Shown: positions 1 through 6,800 of the stretch, one piece after another
How positions within the stretch are numbered: position 1 is the stretch's first letter
Layout: each line of letters opens with the position of its first letter
The notes under the pieces: generated by a model
Database searches by the model: none
What the model was told of the DNA's origin: nothing
The model's input: only the letters and a program-made list of their open reading frames with translations
Assembly (NCBI GenBank): GCA_031277995.1
Contig: JAITLH010000217.1
Coordinates: forward strand, 1 to 9,666
DNA: 9,666 nucleotides
Reading direction: 5' to 3'
Origin: Deltaproteobacteria bacterium
GTDB taxonomy: Bacteria; Desulfobacterota; Desulfarculia; Adiutricales; Adiutricaceae
Program-made: the position numbers and the translations under genes

Positions 1-38
1 CCTTCGCCATATTGGTTAACCACGTCAAAACCGCTTAA
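1..38 (+). CDS. rplT: 3' end of rplT, 50S ribosomal protein L20 (partial, tentative)
   Basis: Reading from base 3 gives the C-terminal peptide FAILVNHVKTA followed by TAA at 36-38. This resembles the usual L20 tail, where a Phe-Ala-x-Leu-Val start is followed by a Lys-Ala-rich end (FAALVEKAKAAL in E. coli). The common bacterial order infC-rpmI-rplT-pheS-pheT places rplT directly upstream of pheS, which is the next gene here, and an intrinsic terminator follows at 270-302. L20 binds 23S rRNA during early 50S assembly. Only 11 codons are visible, so the call rests on synteny plus a short match. The other two forward frames also end early (stops by about base 78) and look like nothing known. Confidence 0.55.
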   Translation, partial: FAILVNHVKTA

Positions 39-115
39 AAGCTCCCAAAGCCGCGGGCGGGCCCAGGCGCTTGATTAAAAATTCAACCGCCGCCTAACCC
101 CCCCGCCCGCGGCCC

Positions 116-149
116 CAGTCGCCCCCAGGCACCAGTCGCCCCCAGGCAC
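116..149. repeat. 17-bp tandem direct repeat, 2 perfect copies
   Basis: The unit cagtcgcccccaggcac occurs at 116-132 and again at 133-149 without mismatch. It lies in the C-rich spacer after the presumed rplT end and before the terminator. No coding role is visible. Confidence 0.85.
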
Positions 150-181
150 CGGCGCCCTCGGCCCAATCGGACTCCACCAAT

Positions 182-210
182 GGGCCCCCTCCCCATGGGC
201 CCCTCCCCAT
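182..210. repeat. 14/15-bp tandem repeat, 2 copies plus a partial third
   Basis: The unit GGGCCCC(C)TCCCCAT occurs at 182-196 (with one extra C) and 197-210. A partial third copy begins GGGCCAAT at 211. It is another short C/G-rich tandem duplication in the same spacer. Confidence 0.8.
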
Positions 211-269
211 GGGCCAATGGGACGATCGAGCGGTTTTTGTCCCTAGACAAAGGCCCGAAACCATCGCTT

Positions 270-303
270 AAAGACTGCCCGGAACTAAGCCGGGTGGTCT
301 TTT
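270..303 (+). terminator. Rho-independent terminator after rplT
   Basis: Arms 270-282 (AAAGACTGCCCGG) and 290-302 (CCGGGTGGTCTTT) pair over 13 positions, two of them G-U wobbles, around a 7-nt loop AACTAAG. A short T run (TTTT at 300-303) follows. The A-rich 5' arm means it could also work on the opposite strand. Its place after the presumed rplT tail suggests it ends the ribosomal-protein transcript, separating it from pheS. Confidence 0.75.
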
Positions 304-815
304 CTCATTGTGGGGTAGAGTTTCCCCTTGAATTCTCGCCCAAATTGTAGTAATTTTCATAAGTAAAGTTAAAAAGAACCCAAGTTTAGGCCAATATTTT
401 GGCCAGACGAGGGGTAAAATGGCCGCTCGTTTCCGGCCACTTTTTTGTTCGAACTTTGGGGAAATGACCCATTCGGTTCGGGGGCAAGTTTTGGTTACGG
501 GCTTGGCTAATCCGCCCGGCCAAAAACGGCCGTAAACGCCCCCAGAGCGCCTCCGGCCCTTGACCCTAGCAAAAATTACCCCGATCCGGATGGCCAACGT
601 CGCCGCGGGCCGATTTTGGCCGCTAGCGGGGCTTTTTGGGGCGGGTCTAAGGTTTTGGGTTTTCGCGAATAAAACCCCAAAAGCGCTTGTCGGTTGGCTC
701 GCCGTTTTCGGGACCCGGGAAAGCCTAATAAGCGCGTATTTTTATGTTCGGGTTAACGGGTGACGGTTAACCAAGGGCATTATTTCCATAACAATCTTTT
801 TTGGTCAGAAAATTT
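304..815. other. Long spacer before pheS with no recognisable gene
   Basis: About 510 bp between the terminator and pheS. ORFs on both strands (the longest about 109 codons on the minus strand, 268-597) have low-complexity translations resembling no family I know and no ribosome binding site. A near repeat of GGTTAAC occurs at 751-757 and 765-771. GTTAAC is self-complementary, so these also form an inverted repeat roughly 45-65 bp before the pheS start, possibly a regulatory site. I see no convincing sigma-70 promoter and no PheM-like leader peptide. Confidence 0.5.
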
Positions 816-1832
816 ATGAATGACGTTCTTAAAAATATCGAAGACATTAAACTGGAAGCCCTGATCGCCTTGCGCGGGGCTTCCAGCGCCGAGGAATTGG
901 AGAAATTAAGAATAGAATATCTGGGCACCAAGGGCCGGGTGACCGACTTGATGAGGTCTTTGGGAGCCATTTCCAAGGAAGATAGGCCAAAAGTTGGGCA
1001 GGCGGCCAATAAAGCCAAGGAAGAAATTACCCTTTTACATAAAGAAATACAAGAGAACTTTAAAAACGTAAAAAGCGAGGCCCCGGCTTTGGACGTCACC
1101 TTACCCGGGCGGAAGCCGGCCAGGGGTCACCAGCACTTAATCACCAAAACCATGGACGAGATCTGCCAGATCTTTGGCAAACTGGGCTTGTCGATAGTTG
1201 AGGGGCCCGAGGTTGAGACCGATTACTATAATTTTGAGGCCCTAAACTTCCCCCCCAACCACCCGTCCCGGGACATGCAAGAAACCCTTTTCGTGGGCGA
1301 CAAACTTCTTTTGCGCACCCATACCTCCCCGGTCCAGATCCGGACCATGGAAAAGACCAAGCCCCCGGTTTGGATTGTCGTACCCGGTAAGACCTTTCGC
1401 AGGGACGATGACATCACCCACTCTCCCATGTTTAACCAAATCGAAGGCTTGGTGGTCGATAAGGGCATCACCATGGCCGATCTCAAGGGCGTTTTGACCG
1501 CCTTCGCCGCCGCCTTTTTCTCCCCGGATACCAAAATCCGCCTAAGGCCAAGCTTTTTCCCTTTCACCGAACCCTCGGCGGAAGTGGACATCGCCTGCGT
1601 ATTATGCGGCGGCCAGGGTTGCCGCCTATGCAAGGGTTCGGGCTGGCTTGAGCTATTGGGTAGCGGCATGGTCGATCCGGCCCTGTACGGCTTTGTCGGC
1701 TATGACCCCAACGAGGTCAGCGGTTTCGCCTTTGGCTTGGGCGTGGATCGGGCGGCCATGCTAAAGTATGGCCTAACCAATATCCGCCATCTCTACGAAG
1801 GCGATTTGCGCTTTTCCCGTCAGTTTTCGTAA
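816..1832 (+). CDS. pheS: Phenylalanine--tRNA ligase alpha subunit PheS
   Basis: PheS is the catalytic alpha chain of the cytoplasmic alpha2-beta2 class II synthetase that charges tRNA-Phe. The 338-residue product is near the usual 327-350. The N-terminal tRNA-binding coiled-coil (about 1-90, with IEYLGTKGRVTDLM) is followed by the class II core. Visible in order are HQHLITKTMDEICQIF, EGPEVETDYYNFEALNFP, motif 2 with RRDDDITHSPMFNQIEG near residues 195-211, the CGGQGCRLCKGSGWLELLG segment and motif 3, GFAFGLGVDRAAMLKYG near 303-319, ending DLRFSRQF. An in-frame TTG at 801 is possible, but ATG 816 fits the family start better. No Shine-Dalgarno is clear. The odd point is context: pheT, normally immediately downstream, is absent, and waaA follows after a 318-bp gap. 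The enzyme needs the beta chain, so pheT must lie elsewhere. Confidence 0.97.
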   Translation: MNDVLKNIEDIKLEALIALRGASSAEELEKLRIEYLGTKGRVTDLMRSLGAISKEDRPKVGQAANKAKEEITLLHKEIQENFKNVKSEAPALDVTLPGRKPARGHQHLITKTMDEICQIFGKLGLSIVEGPEVETDYYNFEALNFPPNHPSRDMQETLFVGDKLLLRTHTSPVQIRTMEKTKPPVWIVVPGKTFRRDDDITHSPMFNQIEGLVVDKGITMADLKGVLTAFAAAFFSPDTKIRLRPSFFPFTEPSAEVDIACVLCGGQGCRLCKGSGWLELLGSGMVDPALYGFVGYDPNEVSGFAFGLGVDRAAMLKYGLTNIRHLYEGDLRFSRQFS

Positions 1833-1856
1833 AGGGCGATCGGTTCTTTTCCCGCT

Positions 1857-1917
1857 CGATTCGCCGGATCGCCGAATCGCCCGATGGCCCGATGGCCCGA
1901 TGGCCGTGGTTTTTTTT
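1857..1917 (+). terminator. Possible terminator and repeat block after pheS
   Basis: A 7-bp inverted repeat (CGATTCG 1857-1863, CGAATCG 1873-1879) is followed by three perfect tandem copies of CGATGGCC (1882-1905) and then a run of eight T (1910-1917). The GGCC-CGAT-GGCC units can form only short 4-bp stems, so the hairpin next to the T-run is weak. The position 25-85 bp after pheS and the T-tract suit transcription termination. Confidence 0.4.
1882..1905. repeat. 8-bp tandem repeat CGATGGCC, 3 copies
   Basis: Copies at 1882-1889, 1890-1897 and 1898-1905 are identical. They lie in the pheS-waaA gap just before a T8 tract. This is one of several GGCC-containing microduplications in the spacers of this window. 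Confidence 0.9.
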
Positions 1918-2150
1918 AGCCGCGCCCCGGACTTTTTTCGATCTTATTTAAGTTTATATCGCCCATCAAATAAGTAATTAATTAAAAGATTCGCTTTTCC
2001 CTTCCCAGTGACATGTTTGCCTTAGTTAGCGTCGGGGCGGTCTTTTCCGCCCGGATCGAGTGAAACGACGACCTTGGCCATTGATTGAGCCTTAAACGCG
2101 GTTCGCTGGAATGCCAAGTTCTCTTGGACAAATTGGATGGTACCCGTTTT
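1918..2150. other. Spacer before waaA with a 6-bp hairpin
   Basis: An AT-rich stretch at about 1935-1990 could hold a promoter, though no hexamer pair is convincing. A perfect hairpin, GGGCGG (2035-2040), TCTTTT loop, CCGCCC (2047-2052), lies about 100 nt before the preferred waaA start and would be in its 5' leader. The reading frame of waaA is open back to a TTG at 2085, but the extra 22 residues look unlike the family. Confidence 0.4.
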
Positions 2151-3455
2151 ATGCGCATGATTTACGCCATTATCTATACCTTGGCTTTTTGCCTGGCCAC
2201 GCCTTACTGGTTAATCCGGGGTCTTTTTAATCGAACTTATCTCAAGACCTTGAAAGCCCGTTTTATCGGACCGGGCAAGATTTTACCAAAGCTGGACAAC
2301 AAACCCAGGATCTGGGTTTGGGCCCTAAGTTTGGGCGAGGTCCTCTCTTCGAGGGAACTGGTTAGCGAACTTATAAGTCTCGGCTATGACGTCATCATCA
2401 CCGCCACCACGCTTTCGGGCTTGGCCCAGGCCAGGCAAATTTGGCCAACCTTAACCATCCTGCCCTCGCCCTTGGATTTTGACCTTTCCACCAGAAGGTT
2501 TTTGGACCTGGTTGACCCGGACCGCTTGATTTTGGTGGAAACCGACATCTGGCCGGGCATTTTGATGGGCCTCAAACGCCGCGACATCCCCAAACACCTC
2601 GTCTCCGGTCGCCTCTCTCCCAGATCCTTTAAAAACTACAAACGCATCTCGTTTTTTTGGAGCAAGGTCTTAAGGCTTTTTGACTCCATCTCGACCCAGA
2701 CCGCGGAGGATCGCGATAAGTTTTTGGCCCTGGGGGCCGACCCCGAAAAGGTCTCGGTTGGCGGCAACCTGAAATTCGATCAGCCCGTGGTTAACGTCTC
2801 CCCCGAGGAAAAGCTGGCCATATTGGAGGAAACCGGCTGGCCAGACGGCCGCTGGATCGTGGCCGGAAGCACCCACATGGGCGAAGAGACCTTGATTTTG
2901 GGCGTTTTTACCGCCCTTTTGTCCAAGCACAGGGATCTTAGGCTCCTTATCGCCCCCAGGGATCGCCACAAATTTGGCCTAAATTGGCGGATCATCCAAG
3001 AGCTTTTTCCCAACGACTCGGCCCGGCGCGAAAAACCCAGTCCCGGCGATTCCGGGGCCCGGGTTTTTCTCCTAGATACCCTGGGGGAACTTGAGCGCTA
3101 CTACTCCCTGGCCGAGGTGGCCCTAATCGGCAAAAGCTGGGCCGGTTCCCACGACGGCGGCGGCCACAATCCCTTGGAAGCCGCGGCCCGGGCCAAGGTC
3201 GTTTTGTCCGGACCCAGGGTCAATAATTTCAAGTGGATGTACCACGCCTTGGTCGAGGCCGGGGCCGCCAAAATCGTCGACAAGGCCGAACTCTCAACGG
3301 TCCTTGACGAACTTCTTTCCACCCCGGGCTTACCGGAATCCATGGGCCTTAAAGGCAAACAATTCGTGGAAACCCACCGCGGCGCGGCCAAGGAAACCTT
3401 GCAATCGCTTAAGCCCCCAATAGAAAACTACCCGTCCCAAACGACCCCCGCTTGA
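2151..3455 (+). CDS. waaA: 3-deoxy-D-manno-octulosonic acid (Kdo) transferase WaaA
   Basis: WaaA, a GT30-family inner-membrane enzyme, transfers Kdo from CMP-Kdo to lipid IVA on the cytoplasmic face. The 434-residue product (E. coli 425) starts with a hydrophobic anchor at about residues 3-25. Next comes the acceptor-domain motif IWVWALSLGEV with the catalytic Glu at about 63, then VETDIWPGIL and SGRLSPRSFKNY, the linker GNLKFDQ, WIVAGSTHMGEE, LLIAPRDRHKF, LLDTLGEL and the donor-site GGGHNPLEAAA (His and Glu at about 339 and 343). The usual His four residues before SxGE is Trp here (IWVWALSLGE against IWxHAxSVGE), a minor oddity. ATG 2151 was chosen over TTG 2085 because the membrane anchor then begins at the usual place and a GGATGG lies about 10 nt upstream. 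Its stop overlaps the TTG of the short ORF at 3452 (TTGA). WaaA acts after LpxK, encoded downstream. Confidence 0.96.
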   Translation: MRMIYAIIYTLAFCLATPYWLIRGLFNRTYLKTLKARFIGPGKILPKLDNKPRIWVWALSLGEVLSSRELVSELISLGYDVIITATTLSGLAQARQIWPTLTILPSPLDFDLSTRRFLDLVDPDRLILVETDIWPGILMGLKRRDIPKHLVSGRLSPRSFKNYKRISFFWSKVLRLFDSISTQTAEDRDKFLALGADPEKVSVGGNLKFDQPVVNVSPEEKLAILEETGWPDGRWIVAGSTHMGEETLILGVFTALLSKHRDLRLLIAPRDRHKFGLNWRIIQELFPNDSARREKPSPGDSGARVFLLDTLGELERYYSLAEVALIGKSWAGSHDGGGHNPLEAAARAKVVLSGPRVNNFKWMYHALVEAGAAKIVDKAELSTVLDELLSTPGLPESMGLKGKQFVETHRGAAKETLQSLKPPIENYPSQTTPA

Positions 3456-3691
3456 AATGGGAAGAACCAAAGTCTAAAATAATAACGCCTTCCCCCATCC
3501 GGCCCTGGCTTCCTTGGGGCCTAACCGGGGTAGTGTCTTTTTTTTACGGGGCCAATTTCTATCTGGCCAAACCCAATGCGGCCAGGCCCGGAGGGGTTTG
3601 GCGGCTTGGGGTTTGGCCGCCTAGGCTTTGGCCGCCTAAGGTTTGGCCGCTTGGGGTTTGGCCGCTTGGGGTTTGGCGGCTTGGCGCCTAA
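3452..3691 (+). pseudogene. Short ORF coupled to waaA; possible decayed N-terminus
   Basis: A 79-codon frame starts with TTG overlapping the waaA stop (TTGA), an arrangement typical of translationally coupled genes. Residues 1-45 look like real protein, with a hydrophobic stretch (WGLTGVVSFFYGANFYL). From residue about 48 on, the frame is only the 15-bp tandem repeat at 3595-3684, giving a VWxLG/VWPPx pentapeptide array. The segment VSFFYGANFYL is weakly reminiscent of the PLSxLYGxxxxLR start of LpxK proteins, but an intact LpxK follows at 3811 with its own N-terminus. It could be a remnant of an earlier coupled start, another lost gene or chance. I would not assume it is expressed as a functional protein. 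Confidence 0.25.
3595..3684. repeat. 15-bp minisatellite, 6 tandem copies
   Basis: Six consecutive units of consensus GGTTTGGCCGCTTGG start at 3595, 3610, 3625, 3640, 3655 and 3670, each differing by at most a few bases. The unit is a multiple of three, so it does not close the reading frame it lies in. It lies between waaA and lpxK. Variation in copy number by slippage would be expected, and no function is evident. Confidence 0.95.
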
Positions 3692-3810
3692 GTTCCGTCG
3701 CGCCTAAGCCCCAGGGCCAACGGCTTTACCTAAGCCCAGTTTTCACGGGCCCCAATTTTTCCTGACTTTCGCTTTCCGGTCCCAGCCGTCTGGGATCTGG
3801 CTTGGCCCCT

Positions 3811-4911
3811 ATGCGTTTTTCTTTCGCCCGCCCATCGTTGGCCGCCCCCAAAGCCTTCCTTAAACCGGTTAGCTCGATTTGGGGCTGGCTAATGGAATTA
3901 AGGCGCCGGGGTTACGAGTCGGGGCTTTTGGGTTCGGTCAAGGTCGAAAAACCGGTCATTTCCGTGGGCAATTTGACCCTGGGCGGAAATTGCAAAACGC
4001 CCATGTGCGTTTTTTTGGCCCAGGCCCTAACCCAAAAGGGCCTTAGGGTGGCCATTTTGTCTCGGGGTTACGGCCGGGTTAACCTAAAAGGCCATCCCGA
4101 CCCCCTGGTGGTTTCCAAAGGCCAGGGCCCCCTAATCTCGGTTAGGGCCAGCGGGGACGAACCCTACCTCATGGCCTTAAAAACCCAAGCCATGGTCATA
4201 TTGGCCAAAAAAAGGGCCTTGGCGGCCAAGGCGGCCATAAAAGCCGGGGCCGAGGTCTTGATTCTGGACGACGGTTTCCAGCACCTGGCCCTTAAAAGGG
4301 ACCTGGACATCTTGATGGTTCAGGCCAAAGAAAAATTCGCCGACGATTTGGTCATTCCGGCCGGTTATCTAAGGGAAAACCCCGACGCCCACTTAAAGGC
4401 CGATATCCTGGTTGCCATAGGGGAGAGCCTAAACGGGCCTTTGGTAAAACTCGCCGACGACAGGCCTTTGTTTTTGGCCAAAATGGTCCCGACCTCATTA
4501 ACCGAGCTAAACACCAATAGGCCGGTGACCCTGGCCGAAATTTCCCAAAAACGCCTCGGGGCTTTTTGCGGCCTGGCCAGGCCGGGTTCTTTTTTTAAGA
4601 GCCTCGCCGAAATGAACGTTAAAGTAAAAGCCCATTTGTGTTTACCCGATCACGAGGCCTACGACGAGGGGACGCTAAAAACCCTCGCCAAGTTCAAAGA
4701 CCTTAACCGGCTTGACCTTTTGGTGACCTCGGCCAAAGACGCCGTGAAACTGCCCAATAACGCGCCCTTTTCTACGCCCTTGGCCGCGCCCAACAACGCG
4801 GCCAATCACGCCCCCTTGGCCCCGCCTTGGCCCATAATCGCGCTGGAATCGGAATTGGTCATCGACCGTCCCGAAGAGTTTTTAGAAAAAACCCTAAAAA
4901 GTTTAAATTAA
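3811..4911 (+). CDS. lpxK: Tetraacyldisaccharide 4'-kinase LpxK
   Basis: LpxK is a P-loop kinase at the inner membrane that phosphorylates the 4' position of the lipid A disaccharide to give lipid IVA. The product is 366 residues. An amphipathic N-terminus (SIWGWLMELRRRGYESGLL) leads to the strand PVISVGNLTLGG and the P-loop at residues 58-64. Then follow LDDGFQHLALKRDLDI (DDGFQH at 153-158, containing the catalytic Asp region), IPAGYLRE, PDHEAY (Asp280, His281) and TSAKDAVKL. The P-loop reads GGNCKTP where the family has GGTGKTP, so the Gly before the catalytic Lys is Cys61. A low-complexity Asn/Ala/Pro insert lies near 315-335. ATG 3811 is preferred to the in-frame TTG at 3802; no good ribosome binding site is seen. 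The gene lies between waaA and waaF, consistent with a lipid A/core cluster. Confidence 0.95.
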   Translation: MRFSFARPSLAAPKAFLKPVSSIWGWLMELRRRGYESGLLGSVKVEKPVISVGNLTLGGNCKTPMCVFLAQALTQKGLRVAILSRGYGRVNLKGHPDPLVVSKGQGPLISVRASGDEPYLMALKTQAMVILAKKRALAAKAAIKAGAEVLILDDGFQHLALKRDLDILMVQAKEKFADDLVIPAGYLRENPDAHLKADILVAIGESLNGPLVKLADDRPLFLAKMVPTSLTELNTNRPVTLAEISQKRLGAFCGLARPGSFFKSLAEMNVKVKAHLCLPDHEAYDEGTLKTLAKFKDLNRLDLLVTSAKDAVKLPNNAPFSTPLAAPNNAANHAPLAPPWPIIALESELVIDRPEEFLEKTLKSLN

Positions 4912-5003
4912 TCCTAAAAAACCATTTTTCTAGCGAAAACATATTGCCAAAGCGATTGCGTTTTTGACTTTGTTCATAAAAAATAAAACTTTTAGATTAA
5001 AAC
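4912..5003 (+). promoter_or_regulatory. AT-rich gap between lpxK and waaF
   Basis: A 92-bp, strongly AT-rich spacer containing promoter-like hexamers (TTGCCA at 4944-4949, TTGACT at 4964-4969), but no -10 element at proper spacing for either. No hairpin terminator follows lpxK. A promoter for waaF here is possible; read-through from lpxK is equally likely. Confidence 0.25.
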
Positions 5004-6497
5004 ATGAAAAAAATTTTTCGTAACAATATACCCAAGCAGACATTGGTGTGGGAAAAAAATAAAAACGAACACGATAAGCAATTTAAAAAACCGCTGGTTG
5101 ACGGAAACGGACCGCTCGTCATTAGGGGGCTTAATTGGATAGGCGACGCCGTGATGAGTTTTCCGGCCATTCGGGCCATAAAAAAACACCGCCCCAGCCG
5201 AAAATTAATTTGCGTGGCCAGGGCCAGCACGGCCGCCCTATACGATTGCCTGGACGTTTTTTCCGAGGTCTGGGTTGAGGATCGATCTTTTTTTTCCCGC
5301 CTAAAAATGGCCAGAAAGATACGCGAGCTTTCCCCGGACGGCCTACTAATTTTTCCCAATTCCTTTTCCACCGGGCTCATGGCCAAGATTTCCGGGGCCC
5401 CGGAGAGGGTTGGCAGCGACAAAAACCTAAGATCCATCTTTCTGACCAAGGCCGTGAAATTCCCGCCCCGCGAAGAGACGGCCCACGAATGCTTTAAGTT
5501 TTTGCGCCTGGTCCAAGAGATGGAGTTTCCCGCCCCTTTCACCAGGCCCACCATCGCCGCGCGCGAGCTTCCGGAAAAGTTAACCCTGCCCGAGGGTTTG
5601 AGGCTGGCCTTGGCCCCGGGGGCGGCCTTTGGCGGCGCCAAAAGATGGCCGGCCGAAAACTTCGCCCAAGTGGCCCGGGATCTTCTCATGGGCCGGGAAG
5701 GCGCGGTCGTCATCCTGGGCGGCCCTTCGGAAATCGCCGCGGCCAGTGAGGTTGAGGCGAAATTATCCGGCGGTCCCAAGGTCTTAAACTTGGCCGGAAA
5801 GACCACCATCCAAGAACTAATCGCCGTGATGGCCAAATGCCATTTGACCATCTCCAACGACAGCGGGCTTATGCACCTTTCCGGGGCCCTGGACGTTCCG
5901 GTGGTGGGCTTATTTGGGCCCACCAATCCCATCAAGACCGCCCCCTTGGCCATGCGCCAAGCGGTTTTAAGGCACCCGGCCCCTTGCTCGCCTTGCCGCC
6001 ACCGCGAATGCCCCAAGCCCACCAAGTTTTGCTTTGAACGCTTAGAACCCGACGAAGTGGTTAAAGTCGCCACCAAACTTCTTAAGCCAACCAGGAAGAG
6101 CCAAAAAACGGTCATCTGGAGTCCCACCGAGGATCAGATCTGGCCATCCAAAACCGGCCTGGAGCTGGCCTTTTTCTCCTCGGCCACGCAAATCATCCAG
6201 GCCGGCGGAACCACCGCCTCGGCCCCCAACTTCGTTAACGTGTTCTGGGACGCCCTTGAGACCAGAAACGATTGGTTTGGCTTTGTCCATGACCATAACC
6301 TCGATCCCCAATCCCTTTTTTGGGTCGGCGACAACGAACGCTTTATTAACCTTGCCAATAAAATCGGCGGCCGCTCGGCCTTAATCACCACCCCCCGGGC
6401 CCAAAAAATCATCCCCGACCTACTGGCCAAAAGTAACCTCCCAACCATCGCCGTCCCCAGCTGGACCCGGGCCCTGGAATGGATAACCTCGTTTTGA
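5004..6497 (+). CDS. waaF: ADP-heptose:LPS heptosyltransferase II (WaaF) with extra degenerate HAD/GmhB-like C-terminal domain
   Basis: A GT9 enzyme that adds the second L-glycero-D-manno-heptose to the inner core from ADP-heptose, at the cytoplasmic membrane face. WaaF proteins are normally about 350 residues; this one is 497. After a charged 36-residue extension comes the GT9 N-domain (VIRGLNWIGDAVMS, residues 40-52), then APGAAFGGAKRWP, ILGGPSE, LAGKTTIQEL, ISNDSGLMHLSGAL (Asp286) and FGPTNP. The WaaF-type Cys motif CSPCRHRECP begins at 328. From about 368 to the end the sequence resembles a haloacid-dehalogenase fold: a first strand KTVIW, and LFWVGDNERFINLANKIGGRSALITTP near 438-464, as in the end of GmhB heptose-bisphosphate phosphatases. 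The usual FLDRDGT nucleophile motif reads VIWSPTEDQ, so catalytic Asp residues appear lost. The last 24 codons are tandemly duplicated just after the stop. ATG 5004 has no clear Shine-Dalgarno. Confidence 0.93.
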   Translation: MKKIFRNNIPKQTLVWEKNKNEHDKQFKKPLVDGNGPLVIRGLNWIGDAVMSFPAIRAIKKHRPSRKLICVARASTAALYDCLDVFSEVWVEDRSFFSRLKMARKIRELSPDGLLIFPNSFSTGLMAKISGAPERVGSDKNLRSIFLTKAVKFPPREETAHECFKFLRLVQEMEFPAPFTRPTIAARELPEKLTLPEGLRLALAPGAAFGGAKRWPAENFAQVARDLLMGREGAVVILGGPSEIAAASEVEAKLSGGPKVLNLAGKTTIQELIAVMAKCHLTISNDSGLMHLSGALDVPVVGLFGPTNPIKTAPLAMRQAVLRHPAPCSPCRHRECPKPTKFCFERLEPDEVVKVATKLLKPTRKSQKTVIWSPTEDQIWPSKTGLELAFFSSATQIIQAGGTTASAPNFVNVFWDALETRNDWFGFVHDHNLDPQSLFWVGDNERFINLANKIGGRSALITTPRAQKIIPDLLAKSNLPTIAVPSWTRALEWITSF

Positions 6498-6569
6498 GCC
6501 AAAAGTAATCTCCCAGCCATCGCCGTCCCCAACCGGACCCGGGCCCTGGAATGGATAACCTCGTTTTGA
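6426..6569 (+). repeat. 72-bp tandem duplication of the waaF 3' end including the stop codon
   Basis: Bases 6426-6497 (the last 23 codons plus TGA) are repeated at 6498-6569 with four substitutions. The period is 24 codons, so the second copy is in frame with the first and ends in its own TGA. In the second copy one change is synonymous and the others alter Thr to Ala and Ser-Trp to Asn-Arg. The second copy is not translated unless the first UGA is read through. Confidence 0.95.
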
Positions 6570-6800
6570 ACCAAAAACAATCCGCCAAAAAAGTTTGTTT
6601 TCAATAAAATCACAAAAAAATAATTAAAACATCAGAAAACAGTATTTTTTAACGCTTTATGACATTGTAAAAAGTTAATCGTTAACTTAATAATAATCCA
6701 ATTGAAAAAATATATAATCTTTAAACGTTTGCTTCTTAAATATCTTGATCATTTACCTAATTTTTTCGTGATTTTCTAATTTCGGGGTTTTCGCCTGGCC
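6570..6800. other. AT-rich spacer after waaF with operator-like inverted repeat
   Basis: About 230 bp of strongly AT-rich sequence with no gene. It contains a perfect inverted repeat, AAGTTAA-TCG-TTAACTT (6672-6688), and a consensus -10 hexamer TATAAT at 6713-6718. No matching -35 lies at 16-18 bp. Together they could be a regulated promoter for waaC about 450 bp downstream, but this is weakly supported. Confidence 0.35.

Noticed and set aside
268..597. Minus-strand 109-codon ORF upstream of pheS
   Set aside because: The translation is Arg/Gly/Lys-rich with no recognisable domain, has no ribosome binding site, and its end overlaps the terminator hairpin.
560..763. Plus-strand 67-codon ORF upstream of pheS
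   Set aside because: It has low-complexity Ala/Phe/Gly-rich content, a non-ATG start, no ribosome binding site and no resemblance to a PheM leader or a known small protein.
2085..2150. Upstream TTG start adding 22 residues to WaaA
   Set aside because: The extra residues precede the membrane anchor and are unlike WaaA starts; ATG 2151 has better spacing to purine-rich GGATGG.
4997..6127. Long minus-strand ORF (376 codons) opposite waaF
   Set aside because: It lies antisense to a clear GT9 gene. Its length reflects the codon bias of waaF, and the translation shows no domain.
6134..6613. Minus-strand 159-codon ORF with an internal peptide repeat
   Set aside because: The repeat is only the antisense reading of the 72-bp duplication at the waaF 3' end.
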